Shown here: positions 1 to 9,580 of the stretch, in pieces
Layout of the letters: every line of letters starts with the position of its first letter
Numbering within the stretch: the first letter of the stretch is position 1
Assembly: GCF_900174585.1 (NCBI RefSeq)
Contig: NZ_FWPT01000005.1
Span: 394,275 to 458,274 of the forward strand
DNA from: Parendozoicomonas haliclonae
Lineage (GTDB): Bacteria > Pseudomonadota > Gammaproteobacteria > Pseudomonadales > Endozoicomonadaceae
Direction: 5' to 3'
Length of the DNA: 64,000 nt
Made by a program: the position numbers and the translations under genes
The notes under the pieces: generated by a model
What the model saw: the letters and a program-made list of their open reading frames with translations, nothing else
What the model was told of the DNA's origin: nothing
Database searches by the model: none

Positions 1-1095
1 GAAATGGTTACTGGACAGGATCTGGTGGAATGGCAGATTCGCGTGACGGAAGGTCAGCCCCTGCCCTGCTCCCAGGAACAGCTACAGCTCAGAGGACACT
101 CTCTGGAAGTGCGGCTTTATGCGGAAGAGCCTGCCCGTGAGTTCCTCCCTGCGACCGGCACCCTGTCACATCTGCACTGGCCAGCTGAACAGAACTGGCT
201 GCGGGTGGAAACCGGTGTGCGAGCCGGTGATGAAGTGACGCCCTGGTATGACCCGATGATTGCCAAGCTGGTTGTCCATGGCGATGATCGCGAGCAGGCC
301 TGCCAGCGTATGCTTGAGGTACTGCAACACACCCGAATTACCGGACTGTCCACCAACCGGGACTTCCTGATCAAAGTTCTTGAGCAGCCCGCATTTCAGC
401 AGCAGGCACCTGATACCTGCTTTATTCCCCGCTTTCAGACAACACTGCTCGATAACAGCAAAGCCAAGCATCTAGCCCTGATTGCAGCAACACTGGCGCC
501 ACAGAGCCACAGTAGGCATGCTGGTCTGAGTGAAGCGTATAACGGCTGGCGTCTCCATCAACAGAAGCAATGGTATGGGCATTGGCAATATCAGGGCGAG
601 ACCTTCACCGTACTTGTTGAGTCAGGTGCCAATGGATGCAGCGCCAGAATCAATGGCCAGCAGGTACCTGTTACAACACTTGAGACCATCGATGACACGA
701 TCGTGGTCAACGGTGTTGTTCATGATATCTATCAGGAAGCCAGCTATGGTTCCCATGATCGCCGTCTGACTGTGGTCTCCCCGGCTCTGACACTGCCACT
801 GCACAAGCCGGATCACTCGGTCGCCGAGCATGACGAACAAGATCTGACCGCGCCGATGAATGGCCGGGTGGTCGCGGTGATGGTTGAAGCCGGTCAAACG
901 GTTAATGAAGGCGACACATTGCTGGTACTGGAAGCCATGAAGATGGAGCAGACCATTCGCGCCCCCCATGCTGGCGTGATTGCTGACATTCATCACACCG
1001 CTGACAGCCTGGTGGAAGAAGGTGCGTTGCTGGTCAGTTTTGTCGACACGAGCCTGGCCGAAGCTAGCCTTGATAACACGGCGGAGGATGGTTGA
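1..1095 (+). CDS. liuD: Biotin-dependent acyl-CoA carboxylase alpha subunit, 3' part (probably methylcrotonyl-CoA carboxylase)
   Basis: This is the C-terminal 364 residues of a biotin carboxylase/biotin-carrier subunit; the 5' part lies before the window. The first ~140 residues read as the biotin-carboxylase C-terminal lobe (HSLEVRLYAEEP, WYDPMIAKLVVHG, TNRDFLIKVL). The last ~75 residues are a biotinyl domain with the attachment motif EAMKMEQ; the acceptor lysine is codon 940-942. The enzyme carboxylates an acyl-CoA using biotin, ATP and bicarbonate together with a beta subunit. HMG-CoA lyase and acetoacetyl-CoA synthetase follow directly, which points to methylcrotonyl-CoA carboxylase of leucine/isovalerate degradation. 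A propionyl- or geranyl-CoA carboxylase alpha subunit would look similar, so the substrate is inferred from context. Confidence 0.85.
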   Translation, partial: EMVTGQDLVEWQIRVTEGQPLPCSQEQLQLRGHSLEVRLYAEEPAREFLPATGTLSHLHWPAEQNWLRVETGVRAGDEVTPWYDPMIAKLVVHGDDREQACQRMLEVLQHTRITGLSTNRDFLIKVLEQPAFQQQAPDTCFIPRFQTTLLDNSKAKHLALIAATLAPQSHSRHAGLSEAYNGWRLHQQKQWYGHWQYQGETFTVLVESGANGCSARINGQQVPVTTLETIDDTIVVNGVVHDIYQEASYGSHDRRLTVVSPALTLPLHKPDHSVAEHDEQDLTAPMNGRVVAVMVEAGQTVNEGDTLLVLEAMKMEQTIRAPHAGVIADIHHTADSLVEEGALLVSFVDTSLAEASLDNTAEDG

Positions 1096-1096
1096 T

Positions 1097-2002
1097 ATGA
1101 ACGCGAACGGACTCCCGGACAGTGTCAGACTCGTTGAAGTCAGCCCGCGGGATGGATTGCAGAATCAGCAACAGATTCTCTCTCCGGAACAACGGGTTGA
1201 GCTGATCCGTCGTCTGCAGGCCAGCGGCCTGACCCGTATAGAAGCCGGCAGTTTCGTCTCCGCTGAGCGGGTTCCGGCCATGCGGGATACCGACCAGGTA
1301 CTGGCCGCCCTGCCGGCAGTACCTGGAGTTCGTTACAGTGTTCTCACCCCCAATATCAAAGGGCTGGATGCAGCTTTGCAGGCTGGAGCCGGTGAAGTCG
1401 CCGTGTTTACTGGCGCCAGCGAAACCTTTACCCGCAAGAATATTCAGTGCTCTATCACTGATAGCCTCAACCGGTTTGCACCGGTGGTTGATAAGGCCAA
1501 AGAACACAATATTCCGGTCAGGGGTTATCTCTCATGCACCATGGGTTGCCCCTATGAGGGGGAAATCCCACTGACAGATGTGGTTACTCTGGCCACCGAA
1601 CTGTTCCAGATGGGCTGCTATGAGATCTCTCTTGGCGATACCATTGGTACCGGTAACCCGGCGCGGGTGCAGGAGCTGATTAACCTGTTACAGCCCAGCA
1701 TTCCACTGGATGCACTGGCAGTACATTTCCATGATACCTATGGGCAGGCGCTGACCAATATCTACGCAGCACTCAATGCCGGTGTTCGGGTGATTGATTC
1801 TGCCGTAGCAGGATTGGGAGGCTGCCCTTACGCCAAGGGAGCGTCTGGCAATGTGGCCACTGAGGATGTGCTGTATCTGTTAAACGGTTTGGGTATTGAA
1901 ACCGGTGTTGATATGGACAAGCTTTTAGAAGCCACACGACTGCTGACTTCTGATTACGGCTACCGGAATGACTCTCGTGTTGGTCAGGCGCTATTGTCGT
2001 GA
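1097..2002 (+). CDS. mvaB: Hydroxymethylglutaryl-CoA lyase
   Basis: It cleaves HMG-CoA to acetoacetate and acetyl-CoA, the last carbon-skeleton step of leucine degradation. The protein is about 301 residues, normal for bacterial HMG-CoA lyase. Visible motifs are VEVSPRDGLQNQ near the N-terminus (metal and substrate aspartate), HFHDTYGQA (metal-binding histidines) and GLGGCPYAKGASGN, which holds the catalytic-loop cysteine typical of the family. The start could be the ATG at 1097, or an in-frame ATG at 1088 that would overlap the carboxylase stop; 1097 leaves one base between the genes. Either way the two genes are translationally close and form one operon. Confidence 0.93.
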   Translation: MNANGLPDSVRLVEVSPRDGLQNQQQILSPEQRVELIRRLQASGLTRIEAGSFVSAERVPAMRDTDQVLAALPAVPGVRYSVLTPNIKGLDAALQAGAGEVAVFTGASETFTRKNIQCSITDSLNRFAPVVDKAKEHNIPVRGYLSCTMGCPYEGEIPLTDVVTLATELFQMGCYEISLGDTIGTGNPARVQELINLLQPSIPLDALAVHFHDTYGQALTNIYAALNAGVRVIDSAVAGLGGCPYAKGASGNVATEDVLYLLNGLGIETGVDMDKLLEATRLLTSDYGYRNDSRVGQALLS

Positions 2003-2071
2003 TACATCTGTAGAGCCAATTAAGAACATCTCCCAACCGCTTGAAATAAAAATAAATTATCGGTACTCAAT

Positions 2072-4030
2072 ATGTTGGATAAGCCACTGTGGTCACCTTC
2101 TCCTGAAAGCATTCGTCGCTCACAGATGCAACAGTGTCTTGAGGCCGTCCAGAGCGAGTTTGGGCTATCCCTGACCAGTTACCATGACCTTCATCAGTGG
2201 AGCTGTCAGCACCCGGAACTGTTCTGGCCGTTTCTGGCTCAATTTCTCGATCTTCCCGTCACAGACTATCAGCAGGTTGTCGCCTTTGATAACGAGCAGG
2301 CTTCCAGCATGGAAGGTGCGCACTGGTTTACCGGCTCCCAAATCAACTACGCCGAAGCCATGTTGCGTTTTCAGGGAGACCAGACGGCTATCGTTTATCG
2401 GGGTGAAGATGGAAGTCGCCGGGAGCTAAGCCGTAATCAATTGCGGGAACTTGTCGCCCGCGCGGCCAATGGTCTGCGTGCAGCCGGGATAAGGGAAGGC
2501 GATCGTATCGCCGGCTTTATGCCCAATATGCCGGAGACCATTGCCATGATGCTGGCGGCAGCCAGCCTGGGCGCGGTCTGGTCATCCTGCTCACCGGACT
2601 TTGGCAGTCAGGGCGTGCTGGATCGGTTTGGACAGATTGAGCCCCGGATACTGGTGGCGACGGATGGCTATCAATACAGCGGCAAGAGCATTGATTGTCG
2701 CCCGCGTATTCAGGAACTGGTTGAAGAAATCCCTTCCATAGAGCGCGTTGTTATTGTGCCTTTTGGTGAACAGGACCTTGATATCCGCGCTATTGAGAAG
2801 AGTACAACTCTGGCAGACTTTCTGTCCGACGATACTACTCTGCGCTTCTCTCCCCTGCCCTTTGATCATCCTCTTTGCATTCTTTATTCATCCGGCACTA
2901 CCGGAAAGCCAAAGTGCATTGTACATGGCCATGGCGGTACCTTATTGCAGCATGCCAAAGAGCTTTGCCTGCATACCGACCTGCGTGAAGGAGAAAAGTT
3001 TTTCTACTTCTCCACCTGTGGCTGGATGATGTGGAACTGGCTGGCGTCTGGTCTGATAACCGGAGCCACGCTGGTACTGTTTGATGGCTCCCCCTTCCAC
3101 CCTGGTCCGGAAGCGCTCTGGCAGATGGCCGAACAGGAACAAATCTCTGTATTTGGCACCAGTGCCCGCTATCTCACCGCTTTGCAGAAATCGGGCTTTG
3201 AGCCGGCCAAGGCTTGCAAACTACCGGCGTTACGCGCCATTCTCTCGACCGGTTCACCGCTGCCCCATGAAGGCTTTGATTTTGTCTACGAGAGCATCGG
3301 TCGTGATTTGATGCTGTCCTCAATCTCTGGCGGGACGGATATTATTTCCTGCTTCGCGTTGGGCAATCCCATCCTGCCGGTATATCGAGGACAGCTACAG
3401 TGTCTGGGGCTGGGGATGAACGTGGCCTTTTATGACGATGAAGGACAGTCCGTTCTTCATCAACCGGGAGAACTGGTCTGCCAAACCGCATTCCCAAGCC
3501 GACCGGTGATGTTCTGGAACGACCCTGACAGCCAGCGTTATCACGACGCCTATTACAGCCGTTTCCAGAACATCTGGGCCCATGGTGACTATGGCGAAAT
3601 CACCCCGGAACAGGGTGTTATTCTCCATGGTCGCTCTGATGCGGTTTTAAACCCTGGCGGCGTGCGTATTGGCACCGCCGAGATTTACCGACAGGTTGAA
3701 AAGGTTGAAGCCGTACTGGAATCCCTGGCTGTCGGGCAACAGTTCAATAATGATGAACGGGTGGTGCTGTTTGTTCGCCTTCGGGATGGCCTGATACTCG
3801 ATCAGGCGCTGGAGCAGCAGATACGCAGCGTGATTCGTACCCACGCCTCTCCACGCCATGTTCCGGCAGTGATATTGCAGGCCCCTGATCTGCCCCGCAC
3901 GGTCAGCGGCAAGCTGACCGAGCTGGCAGTCAAGGCGATCATTCATGGCCGTCCGGTAAAGAATGCCGAAGCATTGGCCAACCCGGAGACCCTGACTTTC
4001 TTTAAGGATCTGGACGCTTTAAGGGTCTAA
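2072..4030 (+). CDS. aacS: Acetoacetyl-CoA synthetase
   Basis: This 652-residue ANL-superfamily adenylating enzyme activates acetoacetate to acetoacetyl-CoA with ATP. The AMP-binding P-loop YSSGTTGKPKCIVHGHGG lies near residue 275, the block YFSTCGWMMWNW follows, and a C-terminal HGRSDAVLNPGGVRIG hinge and a PRTVSGKLTELAVK lysine motif are present. Length and the WSPSPE N-terminus fit acetoacetyl-CoA synthetase better than acetyl-CoA synthetase. It sits 69 bases after HMG-CoA lyase on the same strand, so acetoacetate made by the lyase is probably recovered here instead of by a CoA-transferase. No terminator is seen between the stop and the convergent gene 12 bases away. Confidence 0.92.
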   Translation: MLDKPLWSPSPESIRRSQMQQCLEAVQSEFGLSLTSYHDLHQWSCQHPELFWPFLAQFLDLPVTDYQQVVAFDNEQASSMEGAHWFTGSQINYAEAMLRFQGDQTAIVYRGEDGSRRELSRNQLRELVARAANGLRAAGIREGDRIAGFMPNMPETIAMMLAAASLGAVWSSCSPDFGSQGVLDRFGQIEPRILVATDGYQYSGKSIDCRPRIQELVEEIPSIERVVIVPFGEQDLDIRAIEKSTTLADFLSDDTTLRFSPLPFDHPLCILYSSGTTGKPKCIVHGHGGTLLQHAKELCLHTDLREGEKFFYFSTCGWMMWNWLASGLITGATLVLFDGSPFHPGPEALWQMAEQEQISVFGTSARYLTALQKSGFEPAKACKLPALRAILSTGSPLPHEGFDFVYESIGRDLMLSSISGGTDIISCFALGNPILPVYRGQLQCLGLGMNVAFYDDEGQSVLHQPGELVCQTAFPSRPVMFWNDPDSQRYHDAYYSRFQNIWAHGDYGEITPEQGVILHGRSDAVLNPGGVRIGTAEIYRQVEKVEAVLESLAVGQQFNNDERVVLFVRLRDGLILDQALEQQIRSVIRTHASPRHVPAVILQAPDLPRTVSGKLTELAVKAIIHGRPVKNAEALANPETLTFFKDLDALRV

Positions 4031-4042
4031 ATGCCTGCAGCC

Positions 4043-4615
4043 TTAAAGCTCGCTGGGCAGAAACGAACGATTCTGACGCAGCAAGTAATAATCGGGATAG
4101 CCGGTGTCGCCTACCAGACATCGGCCGTCCTGCTCCTGACCGGGATAGACACGACTCATTGGGTCATACATCTCATCCATCACCAGACAAATGCGCTTCT
4201 GGTTTTCCGGGTGACGAATATAGATACCCTGACTGGTCAGCCCGTAAGGGCCATGCACCTGATGAACCTGCACCGAATCCAGCACTTCAAACGAGGAACT
4301 CCCCTTCTGGATGCCGTTCTTGTCGAGATAGGAGCACAGGGTAATGTCTTCCCGTCTGTCGGCCACAACAATCGGCCCCTGCTCCGTTACTACCGCATCA
4401 CGGAGATATAAGGTGACCAGATCAACATAACCGAAGTGCCACTCACCACTCATATCACGGGTACGGCAGTAGTAAGGCTCAATATCCTGCGCGCTTTCAT
4501 GCTGCTTACGGGAAAATGCATCATTGCTCAGCCACGGGGATGCCGCCTGAGAGAGGCCAGCCCAGGCCAGCATAAGGCTGAATACCAGCCCCATCAGGGA
4601 AAAATTGGTTTTCAT
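4043..4615 (-). CDS. Secreted protein of unknown function
   Basis: The product is 190 residues and begins with a signal peptide (MKTNFSLMGLVFSLMLAWAGLSQAA), so export is likely. I chose the ATG at 4615 over a longer upstream reading because GAAGGAG lies 6 bases before it and the hydrophobic segment follows at once. The mature part holds four cysteines (YYCRTRD, LCSYLD, ICLVMD, RCLVGD) that could form two disulfides, and motifs such as SGEWHFGYVD. I do not recognise the family. It converges on the acetoacetyl-CoA synthetase gene with a 12-base gap and is divergent from aat. Confidence 0.75.
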   Translation of the reverse strand: MKTNFSLMGLVFSLMLAWAGLSQAASPWLSNDAFSRKQHESAQDIEPYYCRTRDMSGEWHFGYVDLVTLYLRDAVVTEQGPIVVADRREDITLCSYLDKNGIQKGSSSFEVLDSVQVHQVHGPYGLTSQGIYIRHPENQKRICLVMDEMYDPMSRVYPGQEQDGRCLVGDTGYPDYYLLRQNRSFLPSEL

Positions 4616-4770
4616 AGAAGCTCCTTCTTCAAGACCAATAACAGAGTGGACAGTTGATAGACCCTGTTCATTCCCAGGAGTTTTTCCGTAACAATAAGTG
4701 TCAGTGAAACTAACCACCCTGATATGATGGGAAGGAATGATTGAGTGAGCGCAACCAGGAGTAATCGGCG

Positions 4771-5481
4771 GTGATTCCATGGATTGATGATGAATATCCG
4801 GCTTTTCCTCCCGTCGATGAGGCACTGAAGGATCCGGATGGTCTGCTGTGTGCCGGTGGGAACCTTGACCCGATGACCCTGCGCCGGGCCTACAAGAGTG
4901 GCATTTTCCCCTGGTTTAACGAGGGCCAGCCGATCCTCTGGTGGTCCCCTGATCCCCGCATGGTGCTGACACCCTCCTCATTCCGCTTCTCCCGGCGGCT
5001 GAAACGCTTCCTTCGCAGCAGCGGCTGGACGATTACCGCTAACAGAGACTTTGAAGCGGTGATTCGAGCTTGTGCCAGTATTCGTCGTGACGGCCAGGAC
5101 GGCACCTGGATTACTGAAGATATGGTACTGGCCTATCTGGCCTTTCATTATGTCGGTCATGCCTGTTCGATCGAGGTCTGGGATGAACAAAATCAGCTCT
5201 GCGGCGGCCTTTATGGCGTTGCCCTCGGGCGGATGTTCTTTGGTGAGTCGATGTTTTCCAACACCAGCAATGCCTCAAAGGCCGCTCTTGCCACGCTTAT
5301 GCAGTCAGGCTGTTTTGACCTTGTGGATTGCCAGATGCAGACCAGTCATCTGTCTTCTCAAGGTGGTTTTCTGATGAAACGCGCTGAGTTTATTGATCAG
5401 ATCAAACTGCTCGCTGAACGGGAACGTGATGATCTGCCTGGTGCTGTTGAGCACACGGCCCGGGAGCTGGTCAATGGCTGA
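4771..5481 (+). CDS. aat: Leucyl/phenylalanyl-tRNA-protein transferase
   Basis: Aat transfers Leu or Phe from aminoacyl-tRNA to N-terminal Arg/Lys, creating a bacterial N-degron read by ClpS-ClpAP in the cytoplasm. The 236-residue protein has the family blocks DPDGLLCAGGNLDP, YKSGIFPWFNEGQPILWWSPDPR, and FGESMFSNTSNASKAAL. It starts at GTG 4771, which gives the typical xIPW N-terminus. Its last 8 bases overlap bpt, so the two transferases are probably translationally coupled. The recogniser genes clpS and clpA lie 1.2 kb downstream on the other strand, so tagging and reading functions are clustered. Confidence 0.97.
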   Translation: MIPWIDDEYPAFPPVDEALKDPDGLLCAGGNLDPMTLRRAYKSGIFPWFNEGQPILWWSPDPRMVLTPSSFRFSRRLKRFLRSSGWTITANRDFEAVIRACASIRRDGQDGTWITEDMVLAYLAFHYVGHACSIEVWDEQNQLCGGLYGVALGRMFFGESMFSNTSNASKAALATLMQSGCFDLVDCQMQTSHLSSQGGFLMKRAEFIDQIKLLAERERDDLPGAVEHTARELVNG

Positions 5482-6181
5482 TCAGCGTATTCCTTTGTAT
5501 CAGACCGGACTGCACCCCTGCAGCTATCTTGACAGGAAGGATGCCTCAACAGTCTTTCTCGACCCTAACATTCTGCTTAACGTTGAAGGGGCGGAGGTAA
5601 TGGCTGAGCAGGGCTTCCGACGCAGTGGGCGGCATACTTACCGCCCCCACTGCCCGCAATGCCATGGCTGCATCTCGGTGCGGGTGAATGTTCAGGATTT
5701 TCAACCCAACCGCACCCAGCGCAAGATCCTTAACCGTAACCAGGATCTGCATATCGAAGTCTCTGAACCTCAGCTGACGCTGGAAAACTACCGGCTGTAC
5801 CGGCGTTATATCAGTGAGCGACATCGCGATGGTGATATGTTCCCGCCAACAGCGCGGCAGTTTCAGGATTTTCTTGGCGTGGATTCCGGATTTACCCAGT
5901 TCTGGAATATTCGTAGAGGCCACGAACTGGTCGGGGTAGCTGTAACCGACAACTTCCGCCGTTCTCTGGCTTCAGTCTACAGTTTCTTTGATCCCGATGA
6001 TCACAGGCGCAGTCTGGGCACCTACGCTGTTCTCAAGCAGATAGAGGCAGCCAGACAGTCCGGACGGCTCTGGCTGTATCTGGGTTATTGGATCAGTGAT
6101 TGCCGCAAAATGCGCTATAAAACAGCTTTCCAGCCGCTGGAAATGTTTAATGGCAATGATTGGCAGCATTTTCAACCCTAA
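5474..6181 (+). CDS. bpt: Aspartate/glutamate leucyltransferase (bacterial Ate1-like)
   Basis: Bpt attaches leucine to N-terminal Asp or Glu, feeding such proteins into the same ClpS pathway as Aat. The 235-residue protein carries HTYRPHCPQCHGCISVRV, the Cys-rich ATE N-terminal block, and the C-terminal block LWLYLGYWISDCRKMRYK of ATE transferases. A longer upstream reading is open, but ATG 5474 gives the standard MxxQRIPLYQT start and overlaps the aat stop. Eukaryotic homologues use arginine; the leucine specificity is taken from characterised gammaproteobacterial members, not from the sequence. Confidence 0.95.
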   Translation: MADQRIPLYQTGLHPCSYLDRKDASTVFLDPNILLNVEGAEVMAEQGFRRSGRHTYRPHCPQCHGCISVRVNVQDFQPNRTQRKILNRNQDLHIEVSEPQLTLENYRLYRRYISERHRDGDMFPPTARQFQDFLGVDSGFTQFWNIRRGHELVGVAVTDNFRRSLASVYSFFDPDDHRRSLGTYAVLKQIEAARQSGRLWLYLGYWISDCRKMRYKTAFQPLEMFNGNDWQHFQP

Positions 6182-6323
6182 CTCGCCTTTGCCTATTGAC
6201 AGGTTTTCGGGCAGAATGCGCACAAATTTTTAATTCTCAGTTCATTCGGATACTTTGTTATTCCGAGGGTCCGGTTGAGTTGGGATTATTTAAAAAGTTT
6301 CGTACTAACGAGGTAAAGGCCGA

Positions 6324-6542
6324 ATGGCAAAAGAAGATTCCATTGAAATGGAAGGCGTGGTTGTTGACACCCTGCCGAACACCATGTTCCGTGTAGAGCT
6401 GGAAAACGGCCACGTGGTTACAGCTCACATCTCCGGTAAGATGCGTAAGAACTACATCCGCATCCTGACCGGTGACAAGGTGCGTGTGGAGATGACTCCT
6501 TACGACCTGAACAAGGCGCGTATCGTTTACCGCGCCCGTTAA
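6324..6542 (+). CDS. infA: Translation initiation factor IF-1
   Basis: This 72-residue S1/OB-fold protein binds the A site of the 30S subunit during initiation. The sequence is near canonical: [19 protein letters not shown], the [18 protein letters not shown] core, and [13 protein letters not shown] at the end. GAGGT precedes the ATG. The 142 bases upstream presumably hold its own promoter, and a strong hairpin with a T-run follows the stop, so it is probably a separate transcription unit within the aat-bpt / clpAS region. Confidence 0.98.
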   Translation: MAKEDSIEMEGVVVDTLPNTMFRVELENGHVVTAHISGKMRKNYIRILTGDKVRVEMTPYDLNKARIVYRAR

Positions 6543-6552
6543 TCGAAAGGTT

Positions 6553-6590
6553 AAAAAAAGCCCGCATGCCATTGGTATGCGGGCTTTTTT
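6553..6590 (+). terminator. Rho-independent terminator of infA
   Basis: The stem CCCGCATGCC pairs with GGTATGCGGG (one G-T pair) around a 4-base loop. It is flanked by an A-run upstream and TTTTTT downstream, starting 10 bases after the infA stop. The A-run means it could also work on the opposite strand, for clpA transcripts. Confidence 0.9.
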
Positions 6591-6617
6591 ATGTCTTAAG
6601 CTTTCGGTTCCTGCTGC

Positions 6618-6703
6618 ACTCTCGTTCCCACGGTCCTCCGTGGAAACGCATACCGACCAGAGTTTGATCAAGCATGGGTTACCACGCAGAGCGTGGTAAC
6701 CAG
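6618..6703. repeat. REP-like double hairpin, copy 1
   Basis: Two GC-rich hairpins lie between the convergent infA and clpA genes. The first, at 6624-6646, is an imperfect copy of GTTCCCACGG...CCGTGGAAAC. The second, at 6677-6701, is a perfect 11-base stem GGTTACCACGC with loop AGA. Related hairpins with a CCCACGCnnnGCGTGGG core occur at 20537-20565 and 62599-62682. No reading frame covers it. It looks like a dispersed intergenic palindrome family. Confidence 0.75.
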
Positions 6704-6715
6704 ATTTTAAGAACG

Positions 6716-9001
6716 CTATTCCGCTTCTGACTCTTGTGCAGGCTCTTTCGCCGGCTCGATCTTGAAGGTCAGTTCCCCACCCTTCACACCGATCTTCACC
6801 AGACCACCGCAGATCAGCTTGCCGAACAGAATATCTTCCGCCAGCGGCTTCTTGACCTGATCCTGAACCAGACGCGCCATTGGGCGTGCACCCATCAGCT
6901 TGTCGTAGCCCTTCTCTGCCAGCCAGGCTCTGGCGGCTTTGTTCACCTCAATCTGAACCTTACGTTCATCCAGCTGCGCCTGCAGCTCGGTCAGCTGCTT
7001 ATCAACCACGCTGGCGATAACTTCTTCAGACAGCGGATTGAACTGAATCACAGAGTCGAGACGGTTGCGGAATTCCGGAGTAAAGGTCTTCTTGATCGCT
7101 TCCATACCGTCGGTCTGATGGTTCTGCTCGATAAAACCAATCGAGGCACGGTTCATCATCTCGGCACCGGCATTGGTGGTCATGATCAGAATTACGTTAC
7201 GGAAGTCTGCCTTACGGCCGTTGTTGTCGGTCAGGGTACCGTGATCCATCACCTGCAGCAGCAGGTTAAAGACATCCGGATGGCCCTTTTCGATCTCATC
7301 CAGCAGCAGTACGCAGTGTGGGGTCTTGTTGATGGCTTCGGTCAGCAGACCGCCCTGGTCAAAGCCGACATAGCCAGGAGGTGCACCAATCAGACGAGAG
7401 ACGGTGTGACGTTCCATATACTCGGACATATCGAAGCGCACCAGCTCAATACCCAGAGATTTGGCCAGCTGCTTACAGACTTCGGTCTTACCAACACCGG
7501 TCGGACCGGCAAACAGGAAGCAGCCCACCGGCTTCTCGTTCGGCTTGAGGCCAGCACGGGACAGGCGGATATTGGTGGACAGCGCTTCAATCGCTTCATC
7601 CTGACCAAAGATGGTCATACGCAGATTACGCGGCAGCTTTTCCAGCAGCTGCTTGTCGTCGGAAGAGACGGACTTAGGCGGAATACGCGCCATCTTGGCA
7701 ATAATCGCTTCCACTTCCGGCACACCGATGGTTTTGACGCGTTGTTCTGGCTTCAGCAGGCGCTGGTAGGCGCCAGCCTCATCAATCACATCAATGGCCT
7801 TATCCGGCATATGACGATCGTTGATGTAACGATCCGCCAGCTCGGCAGCGGCCTTCATCGCTTCCCGCTCATAGGTAATATCGTGATGTTCCTCAAACTT
7901 CGGCTTGAGTCCCATCAGGATGGCAAAGGTATCGTCAACGCCCGGCTCCTGCACATCCACCTTCTGGAAGCGGCGTGCCAGGGCACGGTCTTTCTCGAAG
8001 ATGCCACGGAACTCCTGGAAGGTAGTGGAACCAATACAGCGCAGCTCACCGGAAGTCAGCAGCGGCTTGAGCAGGTTAGAGGCGTCCATCACACCGCCAG
8101 AGGCGGCACCGGCACCAATAATGGTATGGATTTCATCAATGAAAAGGATCGCACCTTCTTTACGACGAAGTTCGCCCAGCAGCTGCTTGAAGCGCTTCTC
8201 AAAATCGCCGCGATACTTGGTTCCAGCCAGTAACGCACCGAGATCAAGGGAGTAAACGGTGCAATCCTTGAGAATATCCGGTACTTCACCGTCAACAATG
8301 CGCTTGGCCAGACCTTCGGCGATGGCGGTTTTACCGACACCGGCCTCGCCCACCAGCAGTGGGTTGTTCTTGCGACGACGGGTCAGTATCTGGGAAACCC
8401 GCTCAACTTCGGACTCACGGCCGATCAGCGGGTCAATCTTGCCCAGTTTAGCCTGTTCGTTGAGGTTCAGGGTGTAGTTGTCGAGCGGACGACCGCCCTG
8501 TCCTTCAGGGTCGGCAGATTCTTCCACCAGCTCCTGACCGAGCACATCAGCCGCCTGATGGCCCGGCACCTTGGAAATGCCGTGAGCGATGTAATTCACC
8601 ACATCAATCCGGGCAATTTCCTGCTGTTTGAGGAAATAAACCGCCTGGCTTTCCTGCTCACTGAAAATAGCGACCAGCACATTGGCACCGGTGACTTCTT
8701 TCTTACCGGAGCTCTGGACATGGAACACAGCCCGCTGGAGAACCCGCTGGAAGCCCAGAGTTGGCTGGGTTTCCCGCTCTTCATCGCCGGCAGGAATGTG
8801 AGGTGTGGTGGAATCAATAAATTTGGTGAGTTCTTCGCGGAGCTGTTGAATATCAGCGCCGCAGGCTTCGAGCACGTCCGCCGCGGAGGTATTATCCAGC
8901 AAAGCCAGCAGCAGATGTTCCACCGTCATAAATTCATGACGTTTGCTTCGTGCTTCCCGGAAGGCGGTATTGAGCGTCTGTTCGAGATCTTTATTTAGCA
9001 T
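6716..9001 (-). CDS. clpA: ATP-dependent Clp protease ATP-binding subunit ClpA
   Basis: ClpA is the hexameric AAA+ unfoldase that feeds ClpP; ClpS delivers N-degron substrates to it. The 761-residue protein begins [14 protein letters not shown] and has a Clp-N repeat domain. Two AAA+ modules follow: Walker [10 protein letters not shown] with Walker B LFIDEIHT, and Walker [10 protein letters not shown] with Walker B LLLDEIEK. Length matches the ~758 residues of the family. clpS lies 19 bases upstream on the same strand, so both are one unit. The tail [13 protein letters not shown] is acidic and low in complexity. Confidence 0.98.
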   Translation of the reverse strand: MLNKDLEQTLNTAFREARSKRHEFMTVEHLLLALLDNTSAADVLEACGADIQQLREELTKFIDSTTPHIPAGDEERETQPTLGFQRVLQRAVFHVQSSGKKEVTGANVLVAIFSEQESQAVYFLKQQEIARIDVVNYIAHGISKVPGHQAADVLGQELVEESADPEGQGGRPLDNYTLNLNEQAKLGKIDPLIGRESEVERVSQILTRRRKNNPLLVGEAGVGKTAIAEGLAKRIVDGEVPDILKDCTVYSLDLGALLAGTKYRGDFEKRFKQLLGELRRKEGAILFIDEIHTIIGAGAASGGVMDASNLLKPLLTSGELRCIGSTTFQEFRGIFEKDRALARRFQKVDVQEPGVDDTFAILMGLKPKFEEHHDITYEREAMKAAAELADRYINDRHMPDKAIDVIDEAGAYQRLLKPEQRVKTIGVPEVEAIIAKMARIPPKSVSSDDKQLLEKLPRNLRMTIFGQDEAIEALSTNIRLSRAGLKPNEKPVGCFLFAGPTGVGKTEVCKQLAKSLGIELVRFDMSEYMERHTVSRLIGAPPGYVGFDQGGLLTEAINKTPHCVLLLDEIEKGHPDVFNLLLQVMDHGTLTDNNGRKADFRNVILIMTTNAGAEMMNRASIGFIEQNHQTDGMEAIKKTFTPEFRNRLDSVIQFNPLSEEVIASVVDKQLTELQAQLDERKVQIEVNKAARAWLAEKGYDKLMGARPMARLVQDQVKKPLAEDILFGKLICGGLVKIGVKGGELTFKIEPAKEPAQESEAE

Positions 9002-9020
9002 TTGCGTACCCGGTGGAGAC

Positions 9021-9383
9021 TTAGTCTGTCACTTTCTGCGTTTTGCACATCAGAGGATGCTGATGTTCCCTCGAGTATCGGTTGACCTGTTCTGCACGCG
9101 TTTCGGCTACATCCCGCGTGTAGACACCACATACAGCCGATCCCTGGGTATGTACTGTCAGCATTATCTGTGTCGCCCGTTCCCTGGACATTCTGAAGAA
9201 CTGCTCAAGAATCTCGACCACGAAATCCATAGGGGTGTAGTCATCGTTCAGCAGGAGGACCTTATACATGGGTGGTTGCTGAAGCTTGGGCTTCGCTGTC
9301 GCAACAGCAACCGAACCATCGTCGTCCTGTTCTGTTTGATGATCCTTTTCTAACGATAGCCGAATTTGGGTGGTGAAACTCAT
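9021..9383 (-). CDS. clpS: ATP-dependent Clp protease adaptor ClpS
   Basis: ClpS recognises N-terminal Leu, Phe, Trp and Tyr and hands the substrates to ClpA. The 120-residue protein has a variable acidic N-terminal extension (residues 1-38) and then the ClpS core: [16 protein letters not shown], with the N-degron pocket residues N and D, followed by [21 protein letters not shown]. It is transcribed just ahead of clpA and divergently from cspD, with a 197-base shared upstream region. Confidence 0.97.
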   Translation of the reverse strand: MSFTTQIRLSLEKDHQTEQDDDGSVAVATAKPKLQQPPMYKVLLLNDDYTPMDFVVEILEQFFRMSRERATQIMLTVHTQGSAVCGVYTRDVAETRAEQVNRYSREHQHPLMCKTQKVTD

Positions 9384-9458
9384 CTTATATTCTGTCAGCG
9401 AATGAACATTAAAAATGTCATTAAAATTGTGTCAGCTTGTAACCTAACAGGATTACCC

Positions 9459-9497
9459 TTGACATAAGGTTGACACTCGTTGTTACATAACTAAAAC
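9459..9497 (+). promoter_or_regulatory. Candidate sigma-70 promoter region of cspD
   Basis: Two TTGACA hexamers occur in tandem at 9459-9464 and 9470-9475. The second is followed after 16 bases by TAAAAC (9492-9497). A small hairpin TGCTCA/TGAGCA lies further down in the presumed leader. The call comes from hexamer matching only. Confidence 0.4.
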
Positions 9498-9580
9498 TAG
9501 TTTCTGCTCATGGATGTGAGCACCCAAGAATAATAACACCAAAAAAAAGAAAGCATCAGGAGTACAAGAGGGATATTACG

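Noticed and set aside
6734..8233. Open frame of 499 codons opposite clpA
   Set aside because: Same shadow effect in a strongly codon-biased gene; it shows no motif.
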